From Brienomyrus brachyistius (lineage: Eukaryota; Chordata; Actinopteri; Osteoglossiformes; Mormyridae), in the NCBI RefSeq assembly GCF_023856365.1, contig NC_064551.1:21375349-21439348 (forward strand): 64,000 nucleotides of DNA, read 5' to 3'. Below, one piece after another: positions 1 through 11,500 of this stretch. The position numbers were made by a program, and so were the translations under genes. Position 1 is the stretch's first letter. The number at the start of each line of letters is the position of its first letter. The notes under the pieces are model-generated. The model was not told where the DNA came from, searched no databases, and saw nothing but the letters and a program-made list of their open reading frames with translations.

Positions 1-130
1 AGTGTGCACTGTGTAATGGACCAGTATTGCGTCCAGGGTGTACAATGCCCCTAACTACACCTAACTACAACCTGTCCTGGATGAGAGGTTCTAACAGGTT
101 GATGGATATAAAACAATTGAGCACAAATAC

Positions 131-1696
131 CATAAACTCTTCTTCCTCCTCATCCCCAGAGTCTCCAAAGATATCTGCAATCATCTTCCTGTGAGAATGC
201 AAAATCCAATGTGTGGTTGGACTTGATAGAAAAATGCACTGGTTTATACACAAGCCAACCCATCTATACCTGCTAAACAACAACAACAACAACAACTAAA
301 AGACCACAATTCTGTGAGATCTTTAGTTTATATATATATTTTTCCTTTTAAACACTATCCAGCTACAAAATTATAAAGTTGTAATTGCTATAAAATGAAT
401 CACACAAGACAAACACTGACTTACTCTTCCTCATCAACCGAGTCACTGTCAGAGCCAAACAAGTTTTTCTGGACTTTTTTTCCAAATTTAGTTCTTTTTC
501 CATCTTCCTCTTCCTCACTATCAGATCCCAGCTCCTGTAGTTTGGCTGCCATAGATTTTTCAGAAGACTGCAAACCTCCATCACAGGCTGAGATTTCACC
601 ATCCAACAACAGGCTTTCCTTCTCCACTATAACACAAAAAAACCCCAAAGAGCAAGAGTTTACACCAAATCTTGAGGAAAAAAAACACTAATCTTTGTAG
701 GTGAAAAGCAAAATAGGCTATTCCTTGCATGCCAGCAAACTCACCTGGCTTCTTCTCATGCTCTTCATCCTCGCTGTCAGAAAGAACAGCTTTCTTTCTT
801 TTCACTAAAAAGAAAATAAGGCACTGAACGTGACCCAGTACGTGAACATTGGGATTGTAAGATTTGTGTTACATTTAACATATATTTATAGACAGTGATT
901 TTTAAAGCACCTCGCAGGACATTCATATTGAAGATTAGAATGACTGTCACATACCACGGTAAAACTAAGGTGTGCTACTGTGTAAAGTTAACTAATTGTT
1001 TTTTACTTTTAATTTGTGGCTGACTAAAATACCTTTTATATCCATTTTGCTTTATAGTTTTAAATCTTCTACAAGCAAAAATTTTACAAAAAGGGGGTAT
1101 ACTTACAGCCACATGAGTAACTGAAATGTCTTACAAAATGCTTAACTTAATATAAAGTCATCCATTGTAACAATAAGCACAGACAGACTACAGACAGTCT
1201 AACTACCTGGTATGTCTTTCCTGTCATCACGTTCTTCTGACGGCTCCAGCTCGTTACCCTCCTTTCGGTTCCCCCCTGTAGGCTCCTTCACAGTTTCATC
1301 GTCCTCACTGTCGGACTCTATGCTGGCCTTACGTTTCCCTTTGCTCCTCCCGACCACCCTGTCATCTGTTCCAATCCCAATATTCTGTTTTCTGGCCTCA
1401 GTTTCAGAGTCAGCGTCCCCAGACTGGCCTCTCTGGGCTGACATTTGCTCCTCAGTATCACTGTCATTAATACGCTGCTTTGGTTCATCATGTTCAGAGC
1501 TCCCACTTCTTCTCAGGAGGTCCAGCTCATTTCTGTCACTGGCAGTAGGTCTGGAGACACCCTGTTCCAAGTGACTGTCATGTAGACCATTCTCAGAGTC
1601 GCTGTCGGCCTGCCCGAGATCATATTCGTTTTGCATAATGTGCTCATCATTAGATTGGTTATCATGGGCTTCACCTTCTGCCTCACAATCTTCATC
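131..1696 (-). CDS. iws1: IWS1 exons 3-6, unit A (continues left of window)
   Basis: Exon 3 1207-1696, exon 4 745-804, exon 5 425-626, exon 6 131-188; exon 7 and beyond would lie left of position 1. This copy is the most canonical: exon 5 has NLFGSDSDS (IWS1 family DLFGSDSES) where B-I have NLFVSDSDS, and exon 6 reads MIADIFGDSGDEEEEEF (family LIADIFGESGDEEEEEF) where B-I have MITDIPEQLG or close variants. Intron 3 is present. I infer that unit A may belong to the parental gene whose core-domain exons lie to the left; this cannot be confirmed here. Confidence 0.75.
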
Positions 1697-1856
1697 CTGT
1701 GCATTGAAGGGGTAAAAGTTTACATTGTTTAACATAAAAGTCATATACCGACTAAGGTATTTCTAAGCTAATTCAGGATGTTAAAATTGTCTGATTCCAA
1801 TTAACTTTATCGGAACACAAACTGGGAAAGTTTGCAGAACGTATATACATCTATTA

Positions 1857-2720
1857 AGTAAGGAATAATTGACGACGGGCCGTTGAATTATTAGAAAATA
1901 ATGCACACCCGAGGTGGTAATGCGGCCACGACGCGAAGCGTAGTGGCCGTTACACCTCGGGTGTGCATTATTTTCTAATAATTCAACGGTCCGGAGTCAA
2001 TTATTCCGCTTATACTACGGTTGCCACACCTCAAGACATCGATCAGATGATATATTTCAAGGGATTCGTCCGGTTTTTCTACTTAAATCGCTATTGTGAG
2101 TAGGATTATTTCTTCCGCATCTCATCCAACGACTCTTTTGCTAGTTCCAAAACGTCATTTTAAAGCTGGCAATGGAGGCTTGAGCTGTTGATAGCAGACT
2201 AATGCAGTTAATAATGAAGTTATTAGAAAGAGAGCGAGAGACAGAGACACAGAGAAAGAGAAACAGAGAGAGAGAGAGCTTGTATGAATTAGGCTACCTC
2301 TGTGTGTCCCTCAACAGTGTTCTGAAGCACCGTCTCTAAACTGTAAGTCTGCTTTAAGATGCAGCGCTGTTATTACCTCGCTAGTGAGAAATGTCGTGTG
2401 TAGCCTTTAAGTTGGTACACTAGGCTAACTAATACTGCTGCAGCCCAATTGTTGAAAGTTTCATATTCACCGTAAATATTAAAATTTATTTTCGGAAAAT
2501 CGTCTGTCATGTTGTTGTTTTTGTTAGTCCTGTGTGCTGTATAGGTACTGTATGCTAATTTCCGTTATTACAGTTAACTATGCGAAGTGATATGGAACTG
2601 TAATGCGGTCAAGAGAGCTACCTGGAACTATGTTCGCCGTGCGGTTATCTGAAAATAATTGCACACCTCAGAACGTTCGTCAGCCAATCAGATTAAAGCA
2701 TTCAACGGTCCCGTAGTATA
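1857..2720. mobile_element. 864-bp insertion in unit A, probable composite DNA transposon/MITE
   Basis: Comparison with the other units defines the empty site: they read ATCTATTA followed directly by ATATACTACAG, whereas unit A has 864 extra bases there. The left part is a long palindrome (1862-2007). TATACTACGG at 2010-2019 is inverted as CCGTAGTATA at 2711-2720, suggesting a second pair of termini. A purine-rich GA tract lies at 2227-2280. No coding region is visible. The superfamily is not assigned. Confidence 0.65.
1862..2007. repeat. Near-perfect 146-bp palindrome (hairpin)
   Basis: The left arm starting GGAATAATTGAC and the right arm ending GTCAATTATTCC pair almost completely, through TTGAATTATTAGAAAATAAT and CACCCGAGGTG-type segments, down to a GAA centre inside ACGACGC-GAA-GCGTAGT. 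Arms are about 70 bp with few mismatches and small gaps. Such snap-back structures are typical of MITE-like elements. Confidence 0.85.
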
Positions 2721-2968
2721 ATATACTACAGTCCATAAGGATAAAAACATCACTGTTCATCCCCTGTCTGAAGCCCATCTACTGGAACCAACCAGACCTC
2801 AGCTGCACCCTCATAATACAAAGAGGTAGCTTACCAGCAGCAGTGACCATCACAGAAACATAATGCACCTTCTTTAAACTTAATATGCTCCAGAATATTT
2901 ATGTTTAGGGGGAAAAACTGCATGAATATACCCAACTGTGCCCCCCATTTGGTGATCTGGAAACTTAC

Positions 2969-4695
2969 CCGATTAGCTTCTACATCCATATTCCACTTTG
3001 GGTGAACTACGTAGCCTTTATCTGATGGCACTGGTACACTAGGATGGTCACAGAACCCTGATTCACCAGGTCGGAGTGCCCTGGGGTTCGAAGAGACCAG
3101 CTGTTAACTTTTCCCTTTTAATCTTTCCCACTAATGTGCACAGAACTCATCCTCATGCTTGATAGTACTGGTTTGCAGTAGAAGCTATGAATGCAATCCT
3201 ATTATTAAGAATGTGCAAATCATAACTTTCTGTTATAAAAATTTCAATCCAGTCTGATGTGAACATGCCTCAGACACACTTACTCTCTGTTCCCTCCTCC
3301 TATTGTATCATCAGAGTCAGAATCCTTAACTGCTGCTGTTTCTGATGAAACTCCTGATTGACTCTTCTCTTCTTCCAAGTCTTCTTCTTTGAAGCCCTAC
3401 AAAAAAGTGCCACCATAAGGTTGGATTTACCACCAGACGGACAAGTTCTGCTTGTGGCTTTGGTCCTTGCCCTTTAAGTAGTGTGTACACATTCTCCCCT
3501 TTCCTTTGTGTCCTTACTCCACCAACTGACATACAGGCATTTGCTTGCTCACAGTGTGCACCGTGTAATGGACCAGAATTGCATCCAGGGAGTACAATGC
3601 CCCTAACTACACCTAACTGCAACCTGTCCTGGATGAGTGGTTCTAAGACAGATGGATATAAAACAAATGAGCACAAATACCGTAAACTCTTCTTCCTCCT
3701 CATTCCCCAACTGTTCAGGGATATCTGTGATCATCTTCCTGTGAGAATGCAAAATCCAATGTGTGGTTGGACTTGATAGTAAAATGCACTGGTTTATACA
3801 CAAGCCAACCCATCTGTACTTGCTAAACAACAACAACTAAAAGACCACAATTCTGTGAGATCTTTAGTATATATATATATATATATATATATTTTTTTTC
3901 CTTTTAAACACTATACAGCTACAAAATTATAAAATTGTAATTGCTATGCAATGAATTACACAAGACAAACATTGACTTACTCTTCCTCATCAACCGAGTC
4001 ACTGTCAGAGACAAACAAGTTTTTCTGGACTTTTTCTCCAAATTCAGTTCTTTTTCCATCTTCCTCTTCCTCACTATCAGATCCCAGCTCCTGCAGTTTG
4101 GCTGCCATAGATTTTTCAGGAGACTGCAAACCTCCATCACAGGCTGAGATTTCACCATCCAACAACAGGCTTTCCTTCTCCACTATAACACAAAAAACCC
4201 CAAAGAGCAAGAGTTTACACCAAATCTTGAGGAAAAAAACACTAATCTTTGTAGGTGAAAAGCAAAACAGGCTATTCCTTGTATGCCAGCAAACTCACCT
4301 GGCTTCTTCTCATGCTCTTCATCCTCGCTGTCAGAAAGAACAACTTTCCCGACCACCCTGTCATCTGATCCAATCTCAATGTTCTGTTTTCTGGCCTCAG
4401 TTTCAGAGTCAGCGTCCCCAGACTGGCCTCTCTGGGCTGACATTTGCTCCTCAGTATCACTGTCATTAATACGCTGCTTTGGTTCATCATGTTCAGAGCT
4501 CCCACTTCTTCTCAGGAGGTCCAGCTCATTTCTGTCACTGGCAGTAGGTCTGGAGACACCCTGTTCCAAGTGACTGTCATGTAGACCATCCTCAGAGTCG
4601 CTGTCGCCCTGCCCGACATCATATTCGTTTTGCATAATGTGCTCATCATTACACTGGTTATCATGGGCTTCACCTTCTGCCTCACAATCTTCATC
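2969..4695 (-). CDS. iws1: IWS1 exons 3/4 (fused)-8, unit B
   Basis: Fused exon 3/4 4299-4695, exon 5 3981-4182, exon 6 3681-3738, exon 7 3284-3396, exon 8 2969-3100. It shares the exon 3/4 fusion with C-F but keeps LHDSHLEQ where C-F have LHDLHLEQ, and has MGN-type differences in exon 6 (LGNEEEEEFT). After the exon 8 donor (CGG|GTAAGT) the sequence can still be read as SFQITKWG, similar to the FQ-T-KKG that follows in IWS1, so the real exon border or a small insertion here is uncertain. Confidence 0.75.
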
Positions 4696-5102
4696 CTGTG
4701 CATTGAAGGGGTAAAAGTTTACATTGTTTAACATAAAAGACATATACCGACTAAGGTATTTCTAAGCTAATTCAGGATGTTAAAATTGTCTGATTCCAAT
4801 TAACTTTATCGGAACACAAACTGGGAAAGTTTGCAGAACGTATATACATCTATTAATATACTACAGTCCATAAGGATAAAAACATCACTGTTCATCCCCT
4901 TTCTGAAGCCCATCTACTGGAACCAACCAGACCTCAGCTGCACCCTCATAATACAAAGAGGTAGCTTACCAGCAGCAGTGACCATCACAGAAACATAATG
5001 CACCTTCTTTAAACTTAATATGCTCCAGAATATTTATGTTTAGGGGGAAAACAGCATGAATATACCCAACTGTGCCCCCCATTTGGTGATCTGGAAACTT
5101 AC

Positions 5103-6828
5103 CCGATTAGCTTCTACATCCATATTCCACTTTGGGTGAACTACGTAGCCTTTATTTGATGGCACTGGTACACTAGGATGGTCACAGAACCCTGATTCAC
5201 CAGGTCGGAGTGCCCTGGGGTTCGAAGAGACCAGCTGTTAACTTTTCCCTTTTAATCTTTCCCATTAATGTGCACAGAACTCATAGGTAATAATGCTTGA
5301 TAGTACTGGTTTGCAGTACAAGCTATGAATGCAATCCTATTATTAAGAATGTGCAAATCATAACTTTCTGCTATAAAAATTTCAATCCAGTCTGATGTGA
5401 ACATGCCTCAGACACACTTACTCTCTGTTCCCTCCTCCCATTGTATCATCAGAGTCAGAATCCTTAACTGCTGCTGGTTCTGATGAAACTCCTGATTGAT
5501 TCTTCTCTTCTTCCAAGTCTTCTTCTTTGAAGCCCTACAAAAAAGTGCCACCATAAGGTTGGATTTACCACCAGACGGAAAGTTCTGCTTGTGGCTTTGG
5601 TCCTTGCCCTTTAAGTAGTGTGTACACATTCTCCCCTTTCCTTTGTGTCCTTACTCCACCAACTGACATACAGGCATTTGCTTGCTCACAGTGTGCACCG
5701 TGTAATGGACCAGTATTGCATCCAGGGAGTACAATGCCCCTAACTACACCTAACTACAACCTGTCTTGGATGAGTGGTTCTAAGACTGACGGATATAAAA
5801 CAAATGAGCACAAATACCGTAAACTCTTCTTCCTCCTCATCCCCCAACTGTTCAGGGATATCTGTGATCATCTTCCTGTGAGAATGCAAAATCCAATGTG
5901 TGGTTGGACTTGATAGTAAAATGCACTGGTTTATACACAAGCCAACCCATCTGTACTTGCTAAACAACAACAACTAAAAGACCACAATTCTGTGAGATCT
6001 TTAGTATATATATATATATATTTTTTTTTTTCCCTTTTAAACACTATACAGCTACAAAATTATAAAATTGTAATTGCTATACAATGAATTACACAAGACA
6101 AACATTGACTTACTCTTCCTCATCAACCGAGTCACTGTCAGAGACAAACAAGTTTTTCTGGACTTTTTCTCCAAATTCAGTTCTTTTTCCATCTTCCTCT
6201 TCCTCACTATCAGATCCCAGCTCCTGCAGTTTGGCTGCCATAGATTTTTCAGGAGACTGCAAACCTCCATCACAGGCTGAGATTTCACCATCCAACAACA
6301 GGCTTTCCTTCTCCACTATAACACAAAAAACCCCAAAGAGCAAGAGTTTACACCAAATCTTGAGGAAAAAAACACTAATCTTTGTAGGTGAAAAGCAAAA
6401 CAGGCTATTCCTTGTATGCCAGCAAACTCACCTGGCTTCTTCTCATGCTCTTCATCCTCGCTGTCAGAAAGAACAACTTTCCCGACCACCCTGTCATCTG
6501 ATCCAATCTCAATGTTCTGTTTTCTGGCCTCAGTTTCAGAGTCAGCGTCCCCAGACTGGCCTCTCTGGGCTGACATTTGCTCCTCAGTATCACTGTCATT
6601 AATACGCTGCTTTGGTTCATCATGTTCAGAGCTCCCACTTCTTCTCAGGAGGTCCAGCTCATTTCTGTCACTGGCAGTAGGTCTGGAGACACCCTGTTCC
6701 AAGTGAAGGTCATGTAGACCATCCTCAGAGTCGCTGTCGCCCTGCCCGACATCATATTCGTTTTGCATAATGTGCTCATCATTACACTGGTTATCATGGG
6801 CTTCACCTTCTGCCTCACAATCTTCATC
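5103..6828 (-). CDS. iws1: IWS1 exons 3/4 (fused)-8, unit C
   Basis: Fused exon 3/4 6432-6828, exon 5 6114-6315, exon 6 5818-5875, exon 7 5422-5534, exon 8 5103-5234. Exon 7 reads GFKEEDLEEEKNQSGVSS then a DSDSDDTMGGG segment, the counterpart of the IWS1 GF-x-EDLEEEK...DSDSDD stretch just before the core domain. Exon 8 reads RALRPGESGFCDHPSVPVPS and then a segment ending HPKWNMDVEANR, like the IWS1 C-terminal region. Confidence 0.75.
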
Positions 6829-7235
6829 CTGTGCATTGAAGGGGTAAAAGTTTACATTGTTTAACATAAAAGACATATACCGACTAAGGTATTTCTAAGC
6901 TAATTCAGGATGTTAAAATTGTCTGATTCCAATTAACTTTATCGGAACACAAACTGGGAAAGTTTGCAGAACGTATATACATCTATTAATATACTACAGT
7001 CCATAAGGATAAAAACATCACTGTTCATCCCCTTTCTGAAGCCCATCTACTGGAACCAACCAGACCTCAGCTGCACCCTCATAATACAAAGAGGTAGCTT
7101 ACCAGCAGCAGTGACCATCACAGAAACATAATGCACCTTCTTTAAACTTAATATGCTCCAGAATATTTATGTTTAGGGGGAAAACAGCATGAATATACCC
7201 AACTGTGCCCCCCATTTGGTGATCTGGAAACTTAC

Positions 7236-8960
7236 CCGATTAGCTTCTACATCCATATTCCACTTTGGGTGAACTACGTAGCCTTTATTTGATGGCACTG
7301 GTACACTAGGATGGTCACAGAACCCTGATTCACCAGGTCGGAGTGCCCTGGGGTTCGAAGAGACCAGCTGTTAACTTTTCCCTTTTAATCTTTCCCATTA
7401 ATGTGCACAGAACTCATAGGTAATAATGCTTGATAGTACTGGTTTGCAGTACAAGCTATGAATGCAATCCTATTATTAAGAATGTGCAAATCATAACTTT
7501 CTGCTATAAAAATTTCAATCCAGTCTGATGTGAACATGCCTCAGACACACTTACTCTCTGTTCCCTCCTCCCATTGTATCATCAGAGTCAGAATCCTTAA
7601 CTGCTGCTGGTTCTGATGAAACTCCTGATTGATTCTTCTCTTCTTCCAAGTCTTCTTCTTTGAAGCCCTACAAAAAAGTGCCACCATAAGGTTGGATTTA
7701 CCACCAGACGGAAAGTTCTGCTTGTGGCTTTGGTCCTTGCCCTTTAAGTAGTGTGTACACATTCTCCCCTTTCCTTTGTGTCCTTACTCCACCAACTGAC
7801 ATACAGGCATTTGCTTGCTCACAGTGTGCACCGTGTAATGGACCAGTATTGCATCCAGGGAGTACAATGCCCCTAACTACACCTAACTACAACCTGTCTT
7901 GGATGAGTGGTTCTAAGACTGACGGATATAAAACAAATGAGCACAAATACCGTAAACTCTTCTTCCTCCTCATCCCCCAACTGTTCAGGGATATCTGTGA
8001 TCATCTTCCTGTGAGAATGCAAAATCCAATGTGTGGTTGGACTTGATAGTAAAATGCACTGGTTTATACACAAGCCAACCCATCTGTACTTGCTAAACAA
8101 CAACAACTAAAAGACCACAATTCTGTGAGATCTTTAGTATATATATATATATATTTTTTTTTTCCCTTTTAAACACTATACAGCTACAAAATTATAAAAT
8201 TGTAATTGCTATACAATGAATTACACAAGACAAACATTGACTTACTCTTCCTCATCAACCGAGTCACTGTCAGAGACAAACAAGTTTTTCTGGACTTTTT
8301 CTCCAAATTCAGTTCTTTTTCCATCTTCCTCTTCCTCACTATCAGATCCCAGCTCCTGCAGTTTGGCTGCCATAGATTTTTCAGGAGACTGCAAACCTCC
8401 ATCACAGGCTGAGATTTCACCATCCAACAACAGGCTTTCCTTCTCCACTATAACACAAAAAACCCCAAAGAGCAAGAGTTTACACCAAATCTTGAGGAAA
8501 AAAACACTAATCTTTGTAGGTGAAAAGCAAAACAGGCTATTCCTTGTATGCCAGCAAACTCACCTGGCTTCTTCTCATGCTCTTCATCCTCGCTGTCAGA
8601 AAGAACAACTTTCCCGACCACCCTGTCATCTGATCCAATCTCAATGTTCTGTTTTCTGGCCTCAGTTTCAGAGTCAGCGTCCCCAGACTGGCCTCTCTGG
8701 GCTGACATTTGCTCCTCAGTATCACTGTCATTAATACGCTGCTTTGGTTCATCATGTTCAGAGCTCCCACTTCTTCTCAGGAGGTCCAGCTCATTTCTGT
8801 CACTGGCAGTAGGTCTGGAGACACCCTGTTCCAAGTGAAGGTCATGTAGACCATCCTCAGAGTCGCTGTCGCCCTGCCCGACATCATATTCGTTTTGCAT
8901 AATGTGCTCATCATTACACTGGTTATCATGGGCTTCACCTTCTGCCTCACAATCTTCATC
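7236..8960 (-). CDS. iws1: IWS1 exons 3/4 (fused)-8, unit D
   Basis: Fused exon 3/4 8564-8960, exon 5 8246-8447, exon 6 7951-8008, exon 7 7555-7667, exon 8 7236-7367. The unit is one base shorter than its neighbours, within the T run after the AT dinucleotide tract near 8140-8165. All exons are open and match units C, E and F. Confidence 0.75.
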
Positions 8961-9367
8961 CTGTGCATTGAAGGGGTAAAAGTTTACATTGTTTAACATA
9001 AAAGACATATACCGACTAAGGTATTTCTAAGCTAATTCAGGATGTTAAAATTGTCTGATTCCAATTAACTTTATCGGAACACAAACTGGGAAAGTTTGCA
9101 GAACGTATATACATCTATTAATATACTACAGTCCATAAGGATAAAAACATCACTGTTCATCCCCTTTCTGAAGCCCATCTACTGGAACCAACCAGACCTC
9201 AGCTGCACCCTCATAATACAAAGAGGTAGCTTACCAGCAGCAGTGACCATCACAGAAACATAATGCACCTTCTTTAAACTTAATATGCTCCAGAATATTT
9301 ATGTTTAGGGGGAAAACAGCATGAATATACCCAACTGTGCCCCCCATTTGGTGATCTGGAAACTTAC

Positions 9368-11093
9368 CCGATTAGCTTCTACATCCATATTCCACTTTGG
9401 GTGAACTACGTAGCCTTTATTTGATGGCACTGGTACACTAGGATGGTCACAGAACCCTGATTCACCAGGTCGGAGTGCCCTGGGGTTCGAAGAGACCAGC
9501 TGTTAACTTTTCCCTTTTAATCTTTCCCATTAATGTGCACAGAACTCATAGGTAATAATGCTTGATAGTACTGGTTTGCAGTACAAGCTATGAATGCAAT
9601 CCTATTATTAAGAATGTGCAAATCATAACTTTCTGCTATAAAAATTTCAATCCAGTCTGATGTGAACATGCCTCAGACACACTTACTCTCTGTTCCCTCC
9701 TCCCATTGTATCATCAGAGTCAGAATCCTTAACTGCTGCTGGTTCTGATGAAACTCCTGATTGATTCTTCTCTTCTTCCAAGTCTTCTTCTTTGAAGCCC
9801 TACAAAAAAGTGCCACCATAAGGTTGGATTTACCACCAGACGGAAAGTTCTGCTTGTGGCTTTGGTCCTTGCCCTTTAAGTAGTGTGTACACATTCTCCC
9901 CTTTCCTTTGTGTCCTTACTCCACCAACTGACATACAGGCATTTGCTTGCTCACAGTGTGCACCGTGTAATGGACCAGTATTGCATCCAGGGAGTACAAT
10001 GCCCCTAACTACACCTAACTACAACCTGTCTTGGATGAGTGGTTCTAAGACTGACGGATATAAAACAAATGAGCACAAATACCGTAAACTCTTCTTCCTC
10101 CTCATCCCCCAACTGTTCAGGGATATCTGTGATCATCTTCCTGTGAGAATGCAAAATCCAATGTGTGGTTGGACTTGATAGTAAAATGCACTGGTTTATA
10201 CACAAGCCAACCCATCTGTACTTGCTAAACAACAACAACTAAAAGACCACAATTCTGTGAGATCTTTAGTATATATATATATATATTTTTTTTTTTCCCT
10301 TTTAAACACTATACAGCTACAAAATTATAAAATTGTAATTGCTATACAATGAATTACACAAGACAAACATTGACTTACTCTTCCTCATCAACCGAGTCAC
10401 TGTCAGAGACAAACAAGTTTTTCTGGACTTTTTCTCCAAATTCAGTTCTTTTTCCATCTTCCTCTTCCTCACTATCAGATCCCAGCTCCTGCAGTTTGGC
10501 TGCCATAGATTTTTCAGGAGACTGCAAACCTCCATCACAGGCTGAGATTTCACCATCCAACAACAGGCTTTCCTTCTCCACTATAACACAAAAAACCCCA
10601 AAGAGCAAGAGTTTACACCAAATCTTGAGGAAAAAAACACTAATCTTTGTAGGTGAAAAGCAAAACAGGCTATTCCTTGTATGCCAGCAAACTCACCTGG
10701 CTTCTTCTCATGCTCTTCATCCTCGCTGTCAGAAAGAACAACTTTCCCGACCACCCTGTCATCTGATCCAATCTCAATGTTCTGTTTTCTGGCCTCAGTT
10801 TCAGAGTCAGCGTCCCCAGACTGGCCTCTCTGGGCTGACATTTGCTCCTCAGTATCACTGTCATTAATACGCTGCTTTGGTTCATCATGTTCAGAGCTCC
10901 CACTTCTTCTCAGGAGGTCCAGCTCATTTCTGTCACTGGCAGTAGGTCTGGAGACACCCTGTTCCAAGTGAAGGTCATGTAGACCATCCTCAGAGTCGCT
11001 GTCGCCCTGCCCGACATCATATTCGTTTTGCATAATGTGCTCATCATTACACTGGTTATCATGGGCTTCACCTTCTGCCTCACAATCTTCATC
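9368..11093 (-). CDS. iws1: IWS1 exons 3/4 (fused)-8, unit E
   Basis: Fused exon 3/4 10697-11093, exon 5 10379-10580, exon 6 10083-10140, exon 7 9687-9799, exon 8 9368-9499. Translations of all exons equal those of units C, D and F. Exon 6 reads the derived form MITDIPEQLGDEEEEEFT. The only visible unit-to-unit change is in the AT/T tract near 10270-10296. Confidence 0.75.
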
Positions 11094-11500
11094 CTGTGCA
11101 TTGAAGGGGTAAAAGTTTACATTGTTTAACATAAAAGACATATACCGACTAAGGTATTTCTAAGCTAATTCAGGATGTTAAAATTGTCTGATTCCAATTA
11201 ACTTTATCGGAACACAAACTGGGAAAGTTTGCAGAACGTATATACATCTATTAATATACTACAGTCCATAAGGATAAAAACATCACTGTTCATCCCCTTT
11301 CTGAAGCCCATCTACTGGAACCAACCAGACCTCAGCTGCACCCTCATAATACAAAGAGGTAGCTTACCAGCAGCAGTGACCATCACAGAAACATAATGCA
11401 CCTTCTTTAAACTTAATATGCTCCAGAATATTTATGTTTAGGGGGAAAACAGCATGAATATACCCAACTGTGCCCCCCATTTGGTGATCTGGAAACTTAC

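Noticed and set aside
395..691. Serine-rich plus-strand reading frames (SSSSTESLSE, SSSSSLSD types) in every unit
   Set aside because: They are the antisense of the acidic GAG/GAT-rich IWS1 exons and cross intron borders; the splice signals lie on the minus strand.
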